A DNA stretch of 64,000 nt, taken from positions 3,472,001 to 3,536,000 of the forward strand of contig NZ_CP041046.1 in assembly GCF_006385595.1 (NCBI RefSeq), given 5' to 3'. The DNA comes from Luteibacter pinisoli. Its GTDB lineage: Bacteria; Pseudomonadota; Gammaproteobacteria; Xanthomonadales; Rhodanobacteraceae. Made by a program: the position numbers and the translations under genes. The notes beneath the pieces were generated by a model. It was given only the letters and a program-made list of their open reading frames with translations. It was not told where the DNA came from and made no database searches. Below are positions 7,377 through 15,258 of the stretch, piece by piece. How positions within the stretch are numbered: position 1 is the first letter of the stretch; every line of letters starts with the position of its first letter.

Positions 7377-9095
7377 TTACTGCACCTTGCCGAGGCCCGA
7401 AGGCCGGCGCGGATCGCTGGCCGCCTCGAGCGTGTTGCTGCGGTGATCCCAGGTGACGACGTTCATGAAGCCCCACGGCGAGCGCGGATGCAGCGCGTAA
7501 CCCATGTCGGTCAGCGTCTTCGTCGTGGCGGCATCGAACACACCGTCCTCCACATCGACACGGTCCGGGAGGTACTGGTGGTGGTAGCGCTTCTGCGCGG
7601 TGATCGCGCTGGCGCCCTTGCCGTCGATAAAGGCCAGGATGCCCTCGAGCACCTGGGTGATGATGGTCGAGCCGCCCGGCGAACCAATCACCGCCGTGCG
7701 GTCGGCGCCGAACACGAAGCTCGGCGACATGGACGACAGCATGCGCTTGCCCGGCTCCGGCTTGTTGGCCTCGGCGCCACGCAGGCCGAACGCATTGGGC
7801 TGGCCCGGGACGAGCGCGAAGTCGTCCATTTCATCATTGAGGAACACACCGGTGCCGTCGGCGATGAAGCCCGAGCCGAACTCGAGGTTCACGGTAAGCG
7901 TGGAGGCGACCATGTTGCCGTCCGCATCGATCACCGAGAAATGCGTGGTGTGCATGCCCGGCTCCGACGCCATGGCGGCGGGAAGAAGATCGGACGGCGT
8001 GGCCTTGTCGGGCGAGATCGTGGCACGCAGGCCATCGGCGTAGTGGCGCGAGAGCAGCATGTCCAGCGGCATCTTCACGAAGTCCGGGTCGCCCAGGTAT
8101 TCGTTGTGGTCGCGAAACGCGCGGCGCATGGCCTCGATGGTGAGATGCGTGGCATGCGCGACGTCCAGCTTGCCCAGGTCGTAGCCAGCGAGGATGTTGA
8201 GCACTTCGGCAATCGCGACGCCACCGGATGACGGCGGCGGCGCGGTGACGATGCGATAGCCCTTGTAGTCGATGCGCAGGGGCTCGCGCTCTTTCACCTT
8301 GTAGGCATCGAGGTCGGCCTGGCTCCAGTTACCGCCGGCCTTGCGCGAGGCGTCGACGAGGAGTTTCGCGGTGTCGCCCTTGTAGAAGCCCTCGGCGCCC
8401 TTCCCGGCAAGGCGCTGCAGCGTCTTTGCGAGGTCCGGCTGCTTCAGCGTCCAGCCCTGGGCGGGCACCTTGCCGCCGGGCAGCAGCACCGCGGCGGACG
8501 ACGGGTAGCGCGACAGGACGTCCTGGTTCTCGGCGATGGTGCCGATGAAGCGGGCGTCGGGCTGGTAGCCCTCGCTGGCGACGCGGATGGCCGGGGCGAG
8601 CGACTGCGCCAGCGGCAGCTTGCCGTAGTGCGACGCGAGCCAGGCCAGGCCGGCGGGCTCGCCCGGGATGCCGGCCGATAGCGGCCCGTGCGTGGAGACG
8701 TCGCGATTGGGCTTGCCGTCCTTGCCGAGGTAGACCTTCATGTCAACGGCCTTCGGCGCGGTTTCGCGCGCGTCGATGAAGACGTCGCGGTTGTCCTTCG
8801 CCACATGGAGCATGGCCATGAAGCCGCCGCCAAGGCCCGAGCTCTGCTGCTCGACCACCGCCAGCGTGGACGACACCGCGATCGCGGCGTCGAAGGCGTT
8901 ACCGCCCTTCGCCAGCACTTCGAGGCCCGCGTTCGTCGCCAGGTAGTTGGCGCTGGCGATGGCCGCGTGGCCGGGGCCACGCACGGTGCCGGCCTGGGAG
9001 GTGGGCAGCGGGCGCTGGTCGGCAGCGACCACACCGGAACCGGCGACAAGGAACAGGCTCGCGGCGAGCACGCGCCACGATGGGACATGGACCAT
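7377..9095 (-). CDS. ggt: Gamma-glutamyltransferase (glutathione hydrolase)
   Basis: Periplasmic gamma-glutamyltranspeptidase that cleaves or transfers the gamma-glutamyl group of glutathione. The 572-residue precursor has a signal peptide (about 1-25, ending GVVAADQ), the N-terminal motif ANYLATNAGLEVLAKGGNAF, and the autoprocessing site TTHFSVIDADGN at residues 383-394, where the first Thr is predicted to become the catalytic N-terminus of the small subunit. The C-terminal half has PGQPNAFGLRG, LSSMSPSF and IGSPGGSTIITQ, matching the oxyanion-hole glycine motif of the family. Length and motifs look intact. Confidence 0.93.
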   Translation of the reverse strand: MVHVPSWRVLAASLFLVAGSGVVAADQRPLPTSQAGTVRGPGHAAIASANYLATNAGLEVLAKGGNAFDAAIAVSSTLAVVEQQSSGLGGGFMAMLHVAKDNRDVFIDARETAPKAVDMKVYLGKDGKPNRDVSTHGPLSAGIPGEPAGLAWLASHYGKLPLAQSLAPAIRVASEGYQPDARFIGTIAENQDVLSRYPSSAAVLLPGGKVPAQGWTLKQPDLAKTLQRLAGKGAEGFYKGDTAKLLVDASRKAGGNWSQADLDAYKVKEREPLRIDYKGYRIVTAPPPSSGGVAIAEVLNILAGYDLGKLDVAHATHLTIEAMRRAFRDHNEYLGDPDFVKMPLDMLLSRHYADGLRATISPDKATPSDLLPAAMASEPGMHTTHFSVIDADGNMVASTLTVNLEFGSGFIADGTGVFLNDEMDDFALVPGQPNAFGLRGAEANKPEPGKRMLSSMSPSFVFGADRTAVIGSPGGSTIITQVLEGILAFIDGKGASAITAQKRYHHQYLPDRVDVEDGVFDAATTKTLTDMGYALHPRSPWGFMNVVTWDHRSNTLEAASDPRRPSGLGKVQ

Positions 9096-9158
9096 GGGGG
9101 TCTCACTTCATGGGGATGATCTCAACCCATGAGGTTACCCGATCGGGGCGCCGAGGTC

Positions 9159-9416
9159 TTACGAGGCGGCCTTGGCCATCAGGTGCTCGTACTTGCGCAT
9201 GAGCTGGTCGTGGGTCTCGACGTGGTCGGGGTCGTGCGGGATGCATTCCACCGGGCACACCTCGACGCACTGCGGGTTATCGAAATGGCCCACGCACTCG
9301 GTGCACAGGTCCGGATCGATGACGTAGTACTGCTCGCCCAGGGAGATGGCCTTGTTCGGGCACACGGGCTCGCAGACGTCGCAGTTGACGCAGGTATCGA
9401 TGATCAGGAGGGACAT
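9159..9416 (-). CDS. YfhL-type 2[4Fe-4S] ferredoxin
   Basis: An 85-residue ferredoxin with two cluster motifs: CVNCDVCEPVCP (C-x2-C-x2-C-x3-C) near residue 9 and CTECVGHFDNPQCVEVCP near residue 38, the second with the insertion between its second and third cysteines that marks the YfhL/Allochromatium-type ferredoxins. A charged helical C-terminal tail (HDQLMRKYEHLMAK) is also typical. In many proteobacteria this gene neighbours coaD, as here with one lipoprotein gene between. It probably has its own promoter, since a hairpin at 9452-9479 separates it from the gene upstream. Confidence 0.92.
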   Translation of the reverse strand: MSLLIIDTCVNCDVCEPVCPNKAISLGEQYYVIDPDLCTECVGHFDNPQCVEVCPVECIPHDPDHVETHDQLMRKYEHLMAKAAS

Positions 9417-9451
9417 GCGCCGATTTTAGCCTGTTTCGAGCCGGCGCATAC

Positions 9452-9479
9452 GGAAAGGGCGCCTCGCGGCGCCCTTTCC
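9452..9479 (-). terminator. Terminator-like hairpin after the lipoprotein gene
   Basis: A perfect 12-base inverted repeat (GGAAAGGGCGCC and GGCGCCCTTTCC) with a 4-base loop lies 24 bases past the lipoprotein stop codon. The T-run is short, so termination may be partial. Confidence 0.6.
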
Positions 9480-9503
9480 TGTACCAGCGGTAGCCGGTGG
9501 GTA

Positions 9504-10007
9504 TTACATGGCCACGAAGCGGTAGGTCGCACCGGTCGGGGCCAGGGCATCGCCCACGCGCTGCTGGTCGGCCTGGTCGCCGATGAACAGGATGATCACG
9601 TTCTTGAACGAGCCGGCGTTGGCGCCCTTGAAGGCCTCAACCATCAGGTCGGCCGTCTTGGCGGACTCGGGGCCGCCGAACACCAGCATATTGCCCGGGG
9701 TAACGCCGCGAGCAACGGTGCCCTGCACGTTTTCAAGCTGGCGCGCGCGGCCGTCCTGGCCCGCCTGGTCGTCGCCAGCCGGCACGAAGTACGGGAACGG
9801 ACGGTCAGCCGTCATGCCCTGCATGTTCTTCCGCACGATCTGGCCGAAGTACTGGCTCCACGCCTTGGTGTCGGTCGGGTTGGTCGGCTTGGCCACCGTG
9901 GCTTCCTGGGTCGAGGCGGCCTGGTCGGCATCCTCGGACTTGTTGCAGGCGGACAGGGCCAGGGCGGCGGTCAGGGCCACGGACGCGGCGAGGACGAACT
10001 TACGCAT
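9504..10007 (-). CDS. Predicted lipoprotein of unknown function
   Basis: A 167-residue secreted lipoprotein: a basic, hydrophobic leader (MRKFVLAASVALTAALA) ends in the lipobox LSAC, making Cys21 the likely lipidation site. A linker rich in Ala, Thr and Asp follows. The remaining 110 residues form one compact domain (AWSQYFGQIVRKNMQGM, ENVQGTVARGVTPGNMLVFG, FKNVIILFIGDQADQQRV) that I cannot assign. The ATG at 10007 is chosen because it gives the lipoprotein leader; the longer upstream frame runs into coaD. Only 16 bases separate it from coaD, so it may be cotranscribed. Confidence 0.75.
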   Translation of the reverse strand: MRKFVLAASVALTAALALSACNKSEDADQAASTQEATVAKPTNPTDTKAWSQYFGQIVRKNMQGMTADRPFPYFVPAGDDQAGQDGRARQLENVQGTVARGVTPGNMLVFGGPESAKTADLMVEAFKGANAGSFKNVIILFIGDQADQQRVGDALAPTGATYRFVAM

Positions 10008-10023
10008 GATGATCACCTTTGGT

Positions 10024-10527
10024 TTAAGAATTGCGCCAGCGCTGGCGCATGGCCTGCTGCACCGCGGGATGCACGAAGCCGGAGATATCGCCACCCAGGC
10101 GACCGATTTCACGCACGAGCGACGAGGAGATAAAGCTGTACTGCTCAGCCGGGGTCAGGAACAGCGTCTCAACCCCGGGGATGAGATGGCGGTTCATGCT
10201 GGCCAGCTGGAATTCGTATTCGAAATCCGACACGGCGCGCAAGCCACGCAGGATGACGCCCGCGCCGATTTCGGTGACGAAATTGGCCAGCAGGCTGTCG
10301 AAGCCGCGCACTTCCACGTTGGGCAGGTCGGCCAGGGCCAGCCGCGCCAGCGCAATGCGCTCGCCCAGGCTGAAGCCCGGGCCTTTGTTACGGCTCTCGG
10401 CCACCGCGACGACGATACGGTCGAACAGCGGCGCCGCCCGTGAGACGAGGTCGGCATGGCCGTTCGTAATCGGGTCGAAGGTACCCGGGTAGACGGCGAG
10501 GCGCGGATTGACCGGCGGAGGAGTCAT
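10024..10527 (-). CDS. coaD: Phosphopantetheine adenylyltransferase
   Basis: Catalyses the fourth step of coenzyme A synthesis, transferring AMP from ATP to 4'-phosphopantetheine. The 167-residue protein has the nucleotidyltransferase signature YPGTFDPITNGHADL (T/HxGH class, about residues 13-27), the substrate-binding GVILRGLRAVSDFEYEFQLA, and the ATP-loop YSFISSSLVREI near residue 135. Length is normal. It ends 16 bases before the lipoprotein gene and starts 27 bases after rsmD; the rsmD-coaD-ferredoxin order is common in proteobacteria. Confidence 0.96.
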   Translation of the reverse strand: MTPPPVNPRLAVYPGTFDPITNGHADLVSRAAPLFDRIVVAVAESRNKGPGFSLGERIALARLALADLPNVEVRGFDSLLANFVTEIGAGVILRGLRAVSDFEYEFQLASMNRHLIPGVETLFLTPAEQYSFISSSLVREIGRLGGDISGFVHPAVQQAMRQRWRNS

Positions 10528-10554
10528 GGATGCACGGGTCGGGGAAAACGCGGG

Positions 10555-11124
10555 CTAGCTTAGCGGATCAACCGGGATGCGGCGATAGAGGGTGTAGGTC
10601 ACCCCCCCGGCGTGGCCCTGGCGATGCAACTGCCATGCCTCCGGCAGCTCCGGCGTCACGCCCGTCGGTGCCTCCACATAGATCCACGCGGAGGGCGCCA
10701 GCCAGCCGTGCGCCTCGAGCGCAGCCGCCGCGGCATCCCACAGGTGATCGGCGAACGGCGGGTCCATGAACACCACGTCGAACGGCTTGCCGCCGGCCTT
10801 CAGCCAGCGCGCGGCATCATCGCCCACCACTGCGGCCTGGACCTTCAGCCGGGCCAGGTTCGCCTTCAGCGCGGCGCCAAGCTTCGGGTCGCGCTCGACG
10901 AAGGTCACCACCGCCGCGCCACGCGACAGGGCCTCGATGCCAAGGGCCCCGGTGCCAGCGTACAGATCCAGGCAACGCGCACCCCCGATCACCGGCTGCA
11001 GCCAGTTGAACAGGGTTTCGCGCACGCGATCGGGCGTGGGACGGAGGCCCGGCATGTCGGGGACATCCAGGCGTGACTGGCGCAGGGAGCCGCCAATGAT
11101 GCGGATATGGCCGGTGGAGCTCAT
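10555..11124 (-). CDS. rsmD: 16S rRNA (guanine(966)-N(2))-methyltransferase
   Basis: Methylates G966 of 16S rRNA in the small ribosomal subunit. The 189-residue Rossmann-fold methyltransferase shows IRIIGGSLRQSRLDVPD at the N-terminus, the RsmD motif RPTPDRVRETLFNWL, the SAM-binding CLDLYAGTGALGIEALSRGA, and the catalytic motif VVFMDPPF. It is divergent from ftsY, a classic rsmD-ftsY arrangement; the 64 bases between them hold both promoters. Confidence 0.95.
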   Translation of the reverse strand: MSSTGHIRIIGGSLRQSRLDVPDMPGLRPTPDRVRETLFNWLQPVIGGARCLDLYAGTGALGIEALSRGAAVVTFVERDPKLGAALKANLARLKVQAAVVGDDAARWLKAGGKPFDVVFMDPPFADHLWDAAAAALEAHGWLAPSAWIYVEAPTGVTPELPEAWQLHRQGHAGGVTYTLYRRIPVDPLS

Positions 11125-11188
11125 CGCTCAGCGGCCAGAGGGGGCGGGGGTGCTAGCATTCGCCTATTGTCTTTGAATCCCCTGCGCA

Positions 11189-12328
11189 ATGCTCAAGTTC
11201 TGGAAGAAGAAGCCTGCCGAACCCGCGGCGACCCCGGCCGCGCCGCCCGCCGACGAGCGCGTGGAACCGGTAGCGGACCCGGTCGCGCTCGATAGCACGC
11301 CGGCCCTTGCCGAGGCCCTGGCCGAAACCGCTGCGCCCGAGCCCGCCCTGCCCGAGGTTGAGCCGGAGGCCGAGGAAGCCGCCATCGCCGCCGAGGCCCA
11401 GGCCGCGGTGCCGGTGAAGCGCAGCTGGCGCGAACGCCTGTCCGGCAGCGGTTTCGCCAAGAGCCTCACCTCGCTGTTCGTGCGCAACGCGCGCCTGGAC
11501 GACGACCTGCTCGACGAACTGGAAACCGCGCTGATCACGGCCGACGTGGGCGTGGAAGCCAGCACGAAGCTCGTGGAAGCCCTGCGCAAGCGCATGCACA
11601 AACGCGAGTTCGCGGATGCGGGCGCCCTGCTGGCCGCACTGCGCCAGGAACTGATCGACTTGCTGAAGCCGGTGGAGAAACCCCTCGACGTCAGCACCCA
11701 GACACCGTTTGTCATCCTTACCGTGGGTATCAACGGCGTGGGCAAGACCACGACCATCGGCAAACTGGCCCGCCGCTACAGCGACGAAGGCCGCAGCGTC
11801 ATGCTGGCGGCCGGCGATACCTTCCGTGCGGCGGCCGTCGAGCAGCTCAAGACCTGGGGCGATCGCAACAAGGTCCCCGTGGTGTCCCAGGGCCAGGACG
11901 CGGACGCGGCCAGCGTCATTTTCGATGCGCTGCAGGCGGCACGCTCGCGCGGCACGAAGGTACTGATTGCCGACACCGCCGGACGCCTGCACACCCAGGG
12001 CGGCCTCATGGACGAACTGGGCAAGATCGGCCGTGTGATGAAGAAGCTCGATGCCGGTGCGCCGCATGAGGTGCTCATGGTGATCGACGGCACCACGGGC
12101 CAGAACGCCATCAGCCAGCTGCGCCAGTTCCGTGACACGGCCGGCGTGACCGGGCTGGTGGTGACGAAGCTGGATGGCACGGCCAAGGGCGGCGTGATGT
12201 TTGCGCTGGCGCGTGAGTTTGGCCTCCCCATTCGCTACGTCGGCCTCGGCGAGACCGCCACCGACCTTCGCGTCTTCGACGCCGAAGCGTTCGTGGACGG
12301 CTTGCTGCCGGCCGCGCTCGGCGGCTGA
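11189..12328 (+). CDS. ftsY: Signal recognition particle receptor FtsY
   Basis: GTPase that docks SRP-ribosome complexes at the inner membrane for cotranslational insertion. The 379-residue protein starts with a short amphipathic basic stretch (MLKFWKKKP) and an acidic, Ala/Glu/Pro-rich A domain (about 10-75), then the N domain (WRERLSGSGFAKSLTSLFV) and the G domain: P-loop GINGVGKTTTIGKLA (about 178-192), DTFRAAAVEQL, DTAGRLHTQ and TKLDGTAKGG. All GTPase motifs are intact. The acidic domain is shorter than in E. coli, as in many other proteobacteria. Confidence 0.97.
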   Translation: MLKFWKKKPAEPAATPAAPPADERVEPVADPVALDSTPALAEALAETAAPEPALPEVEPEAEEAAIAAEAQAAVPVKRSWRERLSGSGFAKSLTSLFVRNARLDDDLLDELETALITADVGVEASTKLVEALRKRMHKREFADAGALLAALRQELIDLLKPVEKPLDVSTQTPFVILTVGINGVGKTTTIGKLARRYSDEGRSVMLAAGDTFRAAAVEQLKTWGDRNKVPVVSQGQDADAASVIFDALQAARSRGTKVLIADTAGRLHTQGGLMDELGKIGRVMKKLDAGAPHEVLMVIDGTTGQNAISQLRQFRDTAGVTGLVVTKLDGTAKGGVMFALAREFGLPIRYVGLGETATDLRVFDAEAFVDGLLPAALGG

Positions 12329-12348
12329 CGGCGACGGCCGCCGGCACG

Positions 12349-13395
12349 ATGAAGTTACGTTGGCGCACCTTCCTGCTGGCCGCCGGAGGCTTCGTGACCG
12401 CGCTGGTCATCGCGCTGGTCATCGCCACGTACGTCATCCTCCAGCCCGACCGCTTTACTTCGCTCCTGCAGGCGCAGGCCCGTGCGGCCGGCCTGTCGCT
12501 TTCGCTGGCCAGCCCCGCCACGCCGACGATCTGGCCCAAACCGGGGCTGGAACTGGAAGGGGTGACGGTGCGCGGCCCCCATGGTGGAACGCCACTGATC
12601 GTCGCCGCGCGAGGCAAGCTCGTGCTGCCGTGGCGCACCCTGATGGGCCGTGACACCAGCATCTCCCGACTGGAAGTGGAAGGCGCGCGCATCGACGTGG
12701 ATGCGGTCTCCGCGTACCTCGATACCCTGCCCCGGCGCTCGACCACCGAGGGGGCCACGCTGCCCACGATCGACGCGGGCTTCCGCATCACCCGTGGCAC
12801 GCTGCTGCGCGGCAACCGCCTGATCCTCTCGGACGTCGAAGTGGACGCGGGCCGCCTCGCCAGCGGGCGGCGCTTCTCGCTCTCGCTCGCTGCGAATACC
12901 GCGGACGGTAGCCCCTATCAGATCGTCCTCGCCACGCTGCCGACGCTGCGCGATGGCGTGCTCACCCTGGAGGACGTCTCCCTGGATGTCGCCTCCGACG
13001 CGCACTTCGACGCGAGCCTGCGCGGCAACGCCACCTGGCGCGGTGCCGCCGACATGGGTGCCTCGCTGGCAGGCAAGCTCAACCGCCCCGCGTCGCCGCC
13101 GTTCGACATGGTGCTTAACGTGACCCCGGCCAACCAGGACGACCCGCTCTACATCGGGCTCAAGCTGGACGGCGATGCCGGGCACGCGGACCTTCGCGTG
13201 CCGCCGATCGCCCTTGCCGACTGGTGGGCTGCCCTGCAGGCCAGCGGTGCGCCGACATTGCCGCCGCTGCTTGGCAGCGCGGATGTGCAGGCACTGGATA
13301 TCGGCGGCGTGCAGGTGAAGGGCCTGCGCGTACGGGCGACGCCCAACGTGGCGGTCCCCTCGTCGGCGGCCTCCGCAGCTGGCGCTTCGCCGTGA
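12349..13395 (+). CDS. AsmA-like membrane-anchored protein
   Basis: 348 residues with one N-terminal membrane helix (about 8-30) followed by a beta-rich periplasmic region whose repeating strand pattern (LELEGVTVRGPHGGTPL, ISRLEVEGARIDVDAV, LILSDVEVDAGRL, LTLEDVSLDVAS) is typical of AsmA/TamB-like proteins, several of which handle lipid traffic or outer-membrane assembly. The protein is shorter than AsmA (about 600 residues) and its exact role is unknown. It lies 20 bases after ftsY, and its TGA overlaps the GTG start of mutY, so the three genes are probably one transcript. Confidence 0.7.
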   Translation: MKLRWRTFLLAAGGFVTALVIALVIATYVILQPDRFTSLLQAQARAAGLSLSLASPATPTIWPKPGLELEGVTVRGPHGGTPLIVAARGKLVLPWRTLMGRDTSISRLEVEGARIDVDAVSAYLDTLPRRSTTEGATLPTIDAGFRITRGTLLRGNRLILSDVEVDAGRLASGRRFSLSLAANTADGSPYQIVLATLPTLRDGVLTLEDVSLDVASDAHFDASLRGNATWRGAADMGASLAGKLNRPASPPFDMVLNVTPANQDDPLYIGLKLDGDAGHADLRVPPIALADWWAALQASGAPTLPPLLGSADVQALDIGGVQVKGLRVRATPNVAVPSSAASAAGASP

Positions 13396-14438
13396 ACCGT
13401 TTCGCCGACGAACTGCTCCGCTGGTTTGACCACCACGGGCGCAAGGACCTCCCGTGGCAGCACCCGCGCGATGCTTACCGCGTGTGGCTGTCGGAAATCA
13501 TGCTGCAGCAGACGCAGGTGGTTACCGTCATCGGCTACTTCCAGCGCTTCGTCGAGCGCCTGCCGACGCTGCGCGCACTTGCCGACGCTGACGAAGACAC
13601 GGTGCTTGCCCTGTGGTCGGGGCTTGGCTACTACCGCAGGGCGCGCTTCCTCCATCGTGCTGCGCAACTGTGCGTGGAACACCACGGGGGCAATCTTCCG
13701 CGCGACCTCGATGCGCTGGCCGCGCTACCCGGCATCGGCCGTTCGACGGCGGGGGCGATCCTTGCGCAGGCGCATGGCATGCGTTTCCCGATTCTCGACG
13801 GCAATGTGAAGCGCGTGCTGACCCGCTATCACGGGATCGCCGGCTTCCCGGGCGAGAGCGCGATCGAGAAGCGGTTGTGGGTGCATGCCGACGAGCACAC
13901 GCCCGCGAAACGCACGGCGGACTACACGCAGGCGATCATGGACCTCGGCGCGACGGTGTGCGTGCGTAGCAAGCCGGCCTGCACGCTCTGCCCCCAGGCG
14001 GCTTCCTGCATTGCCCATCGCGATGGCTTGACCGCGACCCTGCCCACCGCGAAGCCGGGAAAGAAAATTCCCACGCGTTCGCTGGCCATGCTGTTGCTGC
14101 GTGACGCCAGGGGCCGCATCCTGCTCGAACGGCGCGGCCCGGTGGGCGTCTGGTCGGGCTTGTGGAGCCTGCCCGAGGCGAGCGATGCCGATAGCGCGCC
14201 GGCGGCGGCGGCGGGCCTCGCCCGCGTAGGCAAGCCCGACGCCCTGCCGGCCTTTACCCATGTGTTCAGCCATTACCGGCTGGACGTTTCGCCCATCCTG
14301 TTCGACCATGCGGCCCCGCTCAACCGCGTGTCCGACCGCGCCGACCGGCGCTGGTGCGCCCCCGGCGACCTGGCCACCCTTGGCCTGCCGGCACCGGTAC
14401 GCACGTTGCTCGACAATCTTCCGGAGATCCTCCCATGA
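13392..14438 (+). CDS. mutY: A/G-specific adenine glycosylase MutY
   Basis: Removes adenine mispaired with 8-oxoguanine in DNA. The GTG start at 13392 overlaps the preceding stop codon (GTGA) and gives NRFADELLRWFDHHGRKDLP, the usual MutY N-terminus; the frame is open further upstream but that part lies inside the previous gene. Of 348 residues, the catalytic Glu is in SEIMLQQTQV, the helix-hairpin-helix with catalytic Asp spans LPGIGRSTAGAIL to ILDGNVKRVL, and the 4Fe-4S ligands are spaced C-x6-C-x2-C-x5-C (about residues 194-210). A C-terminal Nudix-like domain recognises the 8-oxoG strand. It is followed by yggX with an ATGA overlap. Confidence 0.96.
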   Translation: MNRFADELLRWFDHHGRKDLPWQHPRDAYRVWLSEIMLQQTQVVTVIGYFQRFVERLPTLRALADADEDTVLALWSGLGYYRRARFLHRAAQLCVEHHGGNLPRDLDALAALPGIGRSTAGAILAQAHGMRFPILDGNVKRVLTRYHGIAGFPGESAIEKRLWVHADEHTPAKRTADYTQAIMDLGATVCVRSKPACTLCPQAASCIAHRDGLTATLPTAKPGKKIPTRSLAMLLLRDARGRILLERRGPVGVWSGLWSLPEASDADSAPAAAAGLARVGKPDALPAFTHVFSHYRLDVSPILFDHAAPLNRVSDRADRRWCAPGDLATLGLPAPVRTLLDNLPEILP

Positions 14439-14713
14439 CGCGCATGGTTTCCTGCGTAAAACTCGGTCGCGACGCCGAAGGCCTCGACTTCGCACCCTGG
14501 CCCGGCGAGCTTGGCAAGCGCATCTATGAGCACGTCTCCAAGGAGGCCTGGGCCCAGTGGCTGGCGCACCAGACCATGCTGATCAATGAGATGCGCCTGT
14601 CGCCGCTGGATCCGAAGACCCGCAGCTTCCTCTCCGGCGAGATGGAGAAGTATTTCTTCGGCGGAGAGGTCGTACAGCCCGTCGGCTACGTGCCCCCGGA
14701 TGAAAGGGCTTGA
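14435..14713 (+). CDS. yggX: Oxidative damage protection / Fe(2+)-trafficking protein YggX
   Basis: A 92-residue YggX-family protein, implicated in protecting Fe-S clusters and handling Fe(II). It shows the family pattern MTRMVSCVKLGRDAEGLDF with the conserved Cys7, then KRIYEHVSKEAWAQWLAHQT and FLSGEMEKYFFGG. The ATGA overlap with mutY, whose product is an Fe-S enzyme, matches the mutY-yggX pairing conserved in gammaproteobacteria. Its last bases overlap the promoter of the following tRNA gene. Confidence 0.95.
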   Translation: MTRMVSCVKLGRDAEGLDFAPWPGELGKRIYEHVSKEAWAQWLAHQTMLINEMRLSPLDPKTRSFLSGEMEKYFFGGEVVQPVGYVPPDERA

Positions 14714-14738
14714 CGCCGGGCGCGTCACCCGATTTAAT
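14710..14738 (+). promoter_or_regulatory. Sigma-70 promoter of tRNA-Phe
   Basis: TTGACG (14710-14715), 17 bases, then TTTAAT (14733-14738): one mismatch to consensus in each hexamer with ideal spacing. A GC-rich discriminator follows, as in stable-RNA promoters. The -35 element overlaps the yggX stop codon. Confidence 0.8.
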
Positions 14739-14779
14739 ACGCGGCTCCACTGGCCGCAAGTTCGCTTGCAGGCACTCGT

Positions 14780-14855
14780 GGCTCGGTAGCTCAGTTGGTA
14801 GAGCAGGGGATTGAAAATCCCCGTGTCGGCGGTTCGATTCCGTCCCGAGCCACCA
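14780..14855 (+). tRNA. tRNA-Phe (anticodon GAA)
   Basis: A 76-base cloverleaf with encoded CCA. The acceptor stem pairs GGCTCGG (14780-14786) with CCGAGCC (14845-14851), the discriminator is A, and CCA is at 14853-14855. The anticodon stem GGGGA/TCCCC encloses loop TTGAAAA, so the anticodon GAA lies at 14813-14815. The D-loop has AGTTGGTA and the T-arm GGTTCGATTCC. It has its own promoter and terminator, so it is a single-gene unit. Confidence 0.97.
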
Positions 14856-14864
14856 CTATTCCTA

Positions 14865-14897
14865 ACAAAGCCCACCCTCGCGGTGGGCTTTGTTTTT
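14865..14897 (+). terminator. Rho-independent terminator of tRNA-Phe
   Basis: A perfect 12-base stem, ACAAAGCCCACC with GGTGGGCTTTGT, around a 5-base loop, running into five T residues. It begins 9 bases after the tRNA CCA end. Confidence 0.92.
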
Positions 14898-14998
14898 GTG
14901 CGTGCACTCCCACGAATGCAGCGGTGCGCGCCTACATACATGCTCCCTGGTGGCATGGCACATTTTCACGCCAACACACCAGACACGGAGCTCCACGC

Positions 14999-15238
14999 AT
15001 GACCGGTGAATTCCTGCGCGACCTGGCCGTCCGGGTCGGACGCCTCGAGATCGATCTCGGCGCTATCGCTACAAAGGTCTCGGCCATCGAAGAGAAGGTG
15101 GCCCACATGCCTACCAAAGCCGACCTCTGGCGAACGTTCGCCGTGGCCTCGGCCGCCGTGATCGGCGTCATGTGGGTGGCTATCCAATACCTGGCGAAGC
15201 CCTATATCGATGCGCTCGCGTCGCGACTCGGCGGCTGA
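14999..15238 (+). CDS. Small coiled-coil membrane protein, XhlA-like
   Basis: A 79-residue protein with an N-terminal amphipathic helix (LAVRVGRLEIDLGAIATKV and onward, about residues 8-38), a short hinge MPTKADLW, and one membrane helix (about 48-68, FAVASAAVIGVMWVAIQYL). This layout resembles XhlA-type and other phage or accessory membrane proteins, but I cannot name a function. It lies 144 bases past tRNA-Phe and 20 bases before a longer gene with the same coil-then-membrane-helix plan, so the two look like an operon and perhaps distant relatives. No integrase or phage gene is near. Confidence 0.6.
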   Translation: MTGEFLRDLAVRVGRLEIDLGAIATKVSAIEEKVAHMPTKADLWRTFAVASAAVIGVMWVAIQYLAKPYIDALASRLGG

Positions 15239-15258
15239 CCTCATCGGGAAGGCAACCC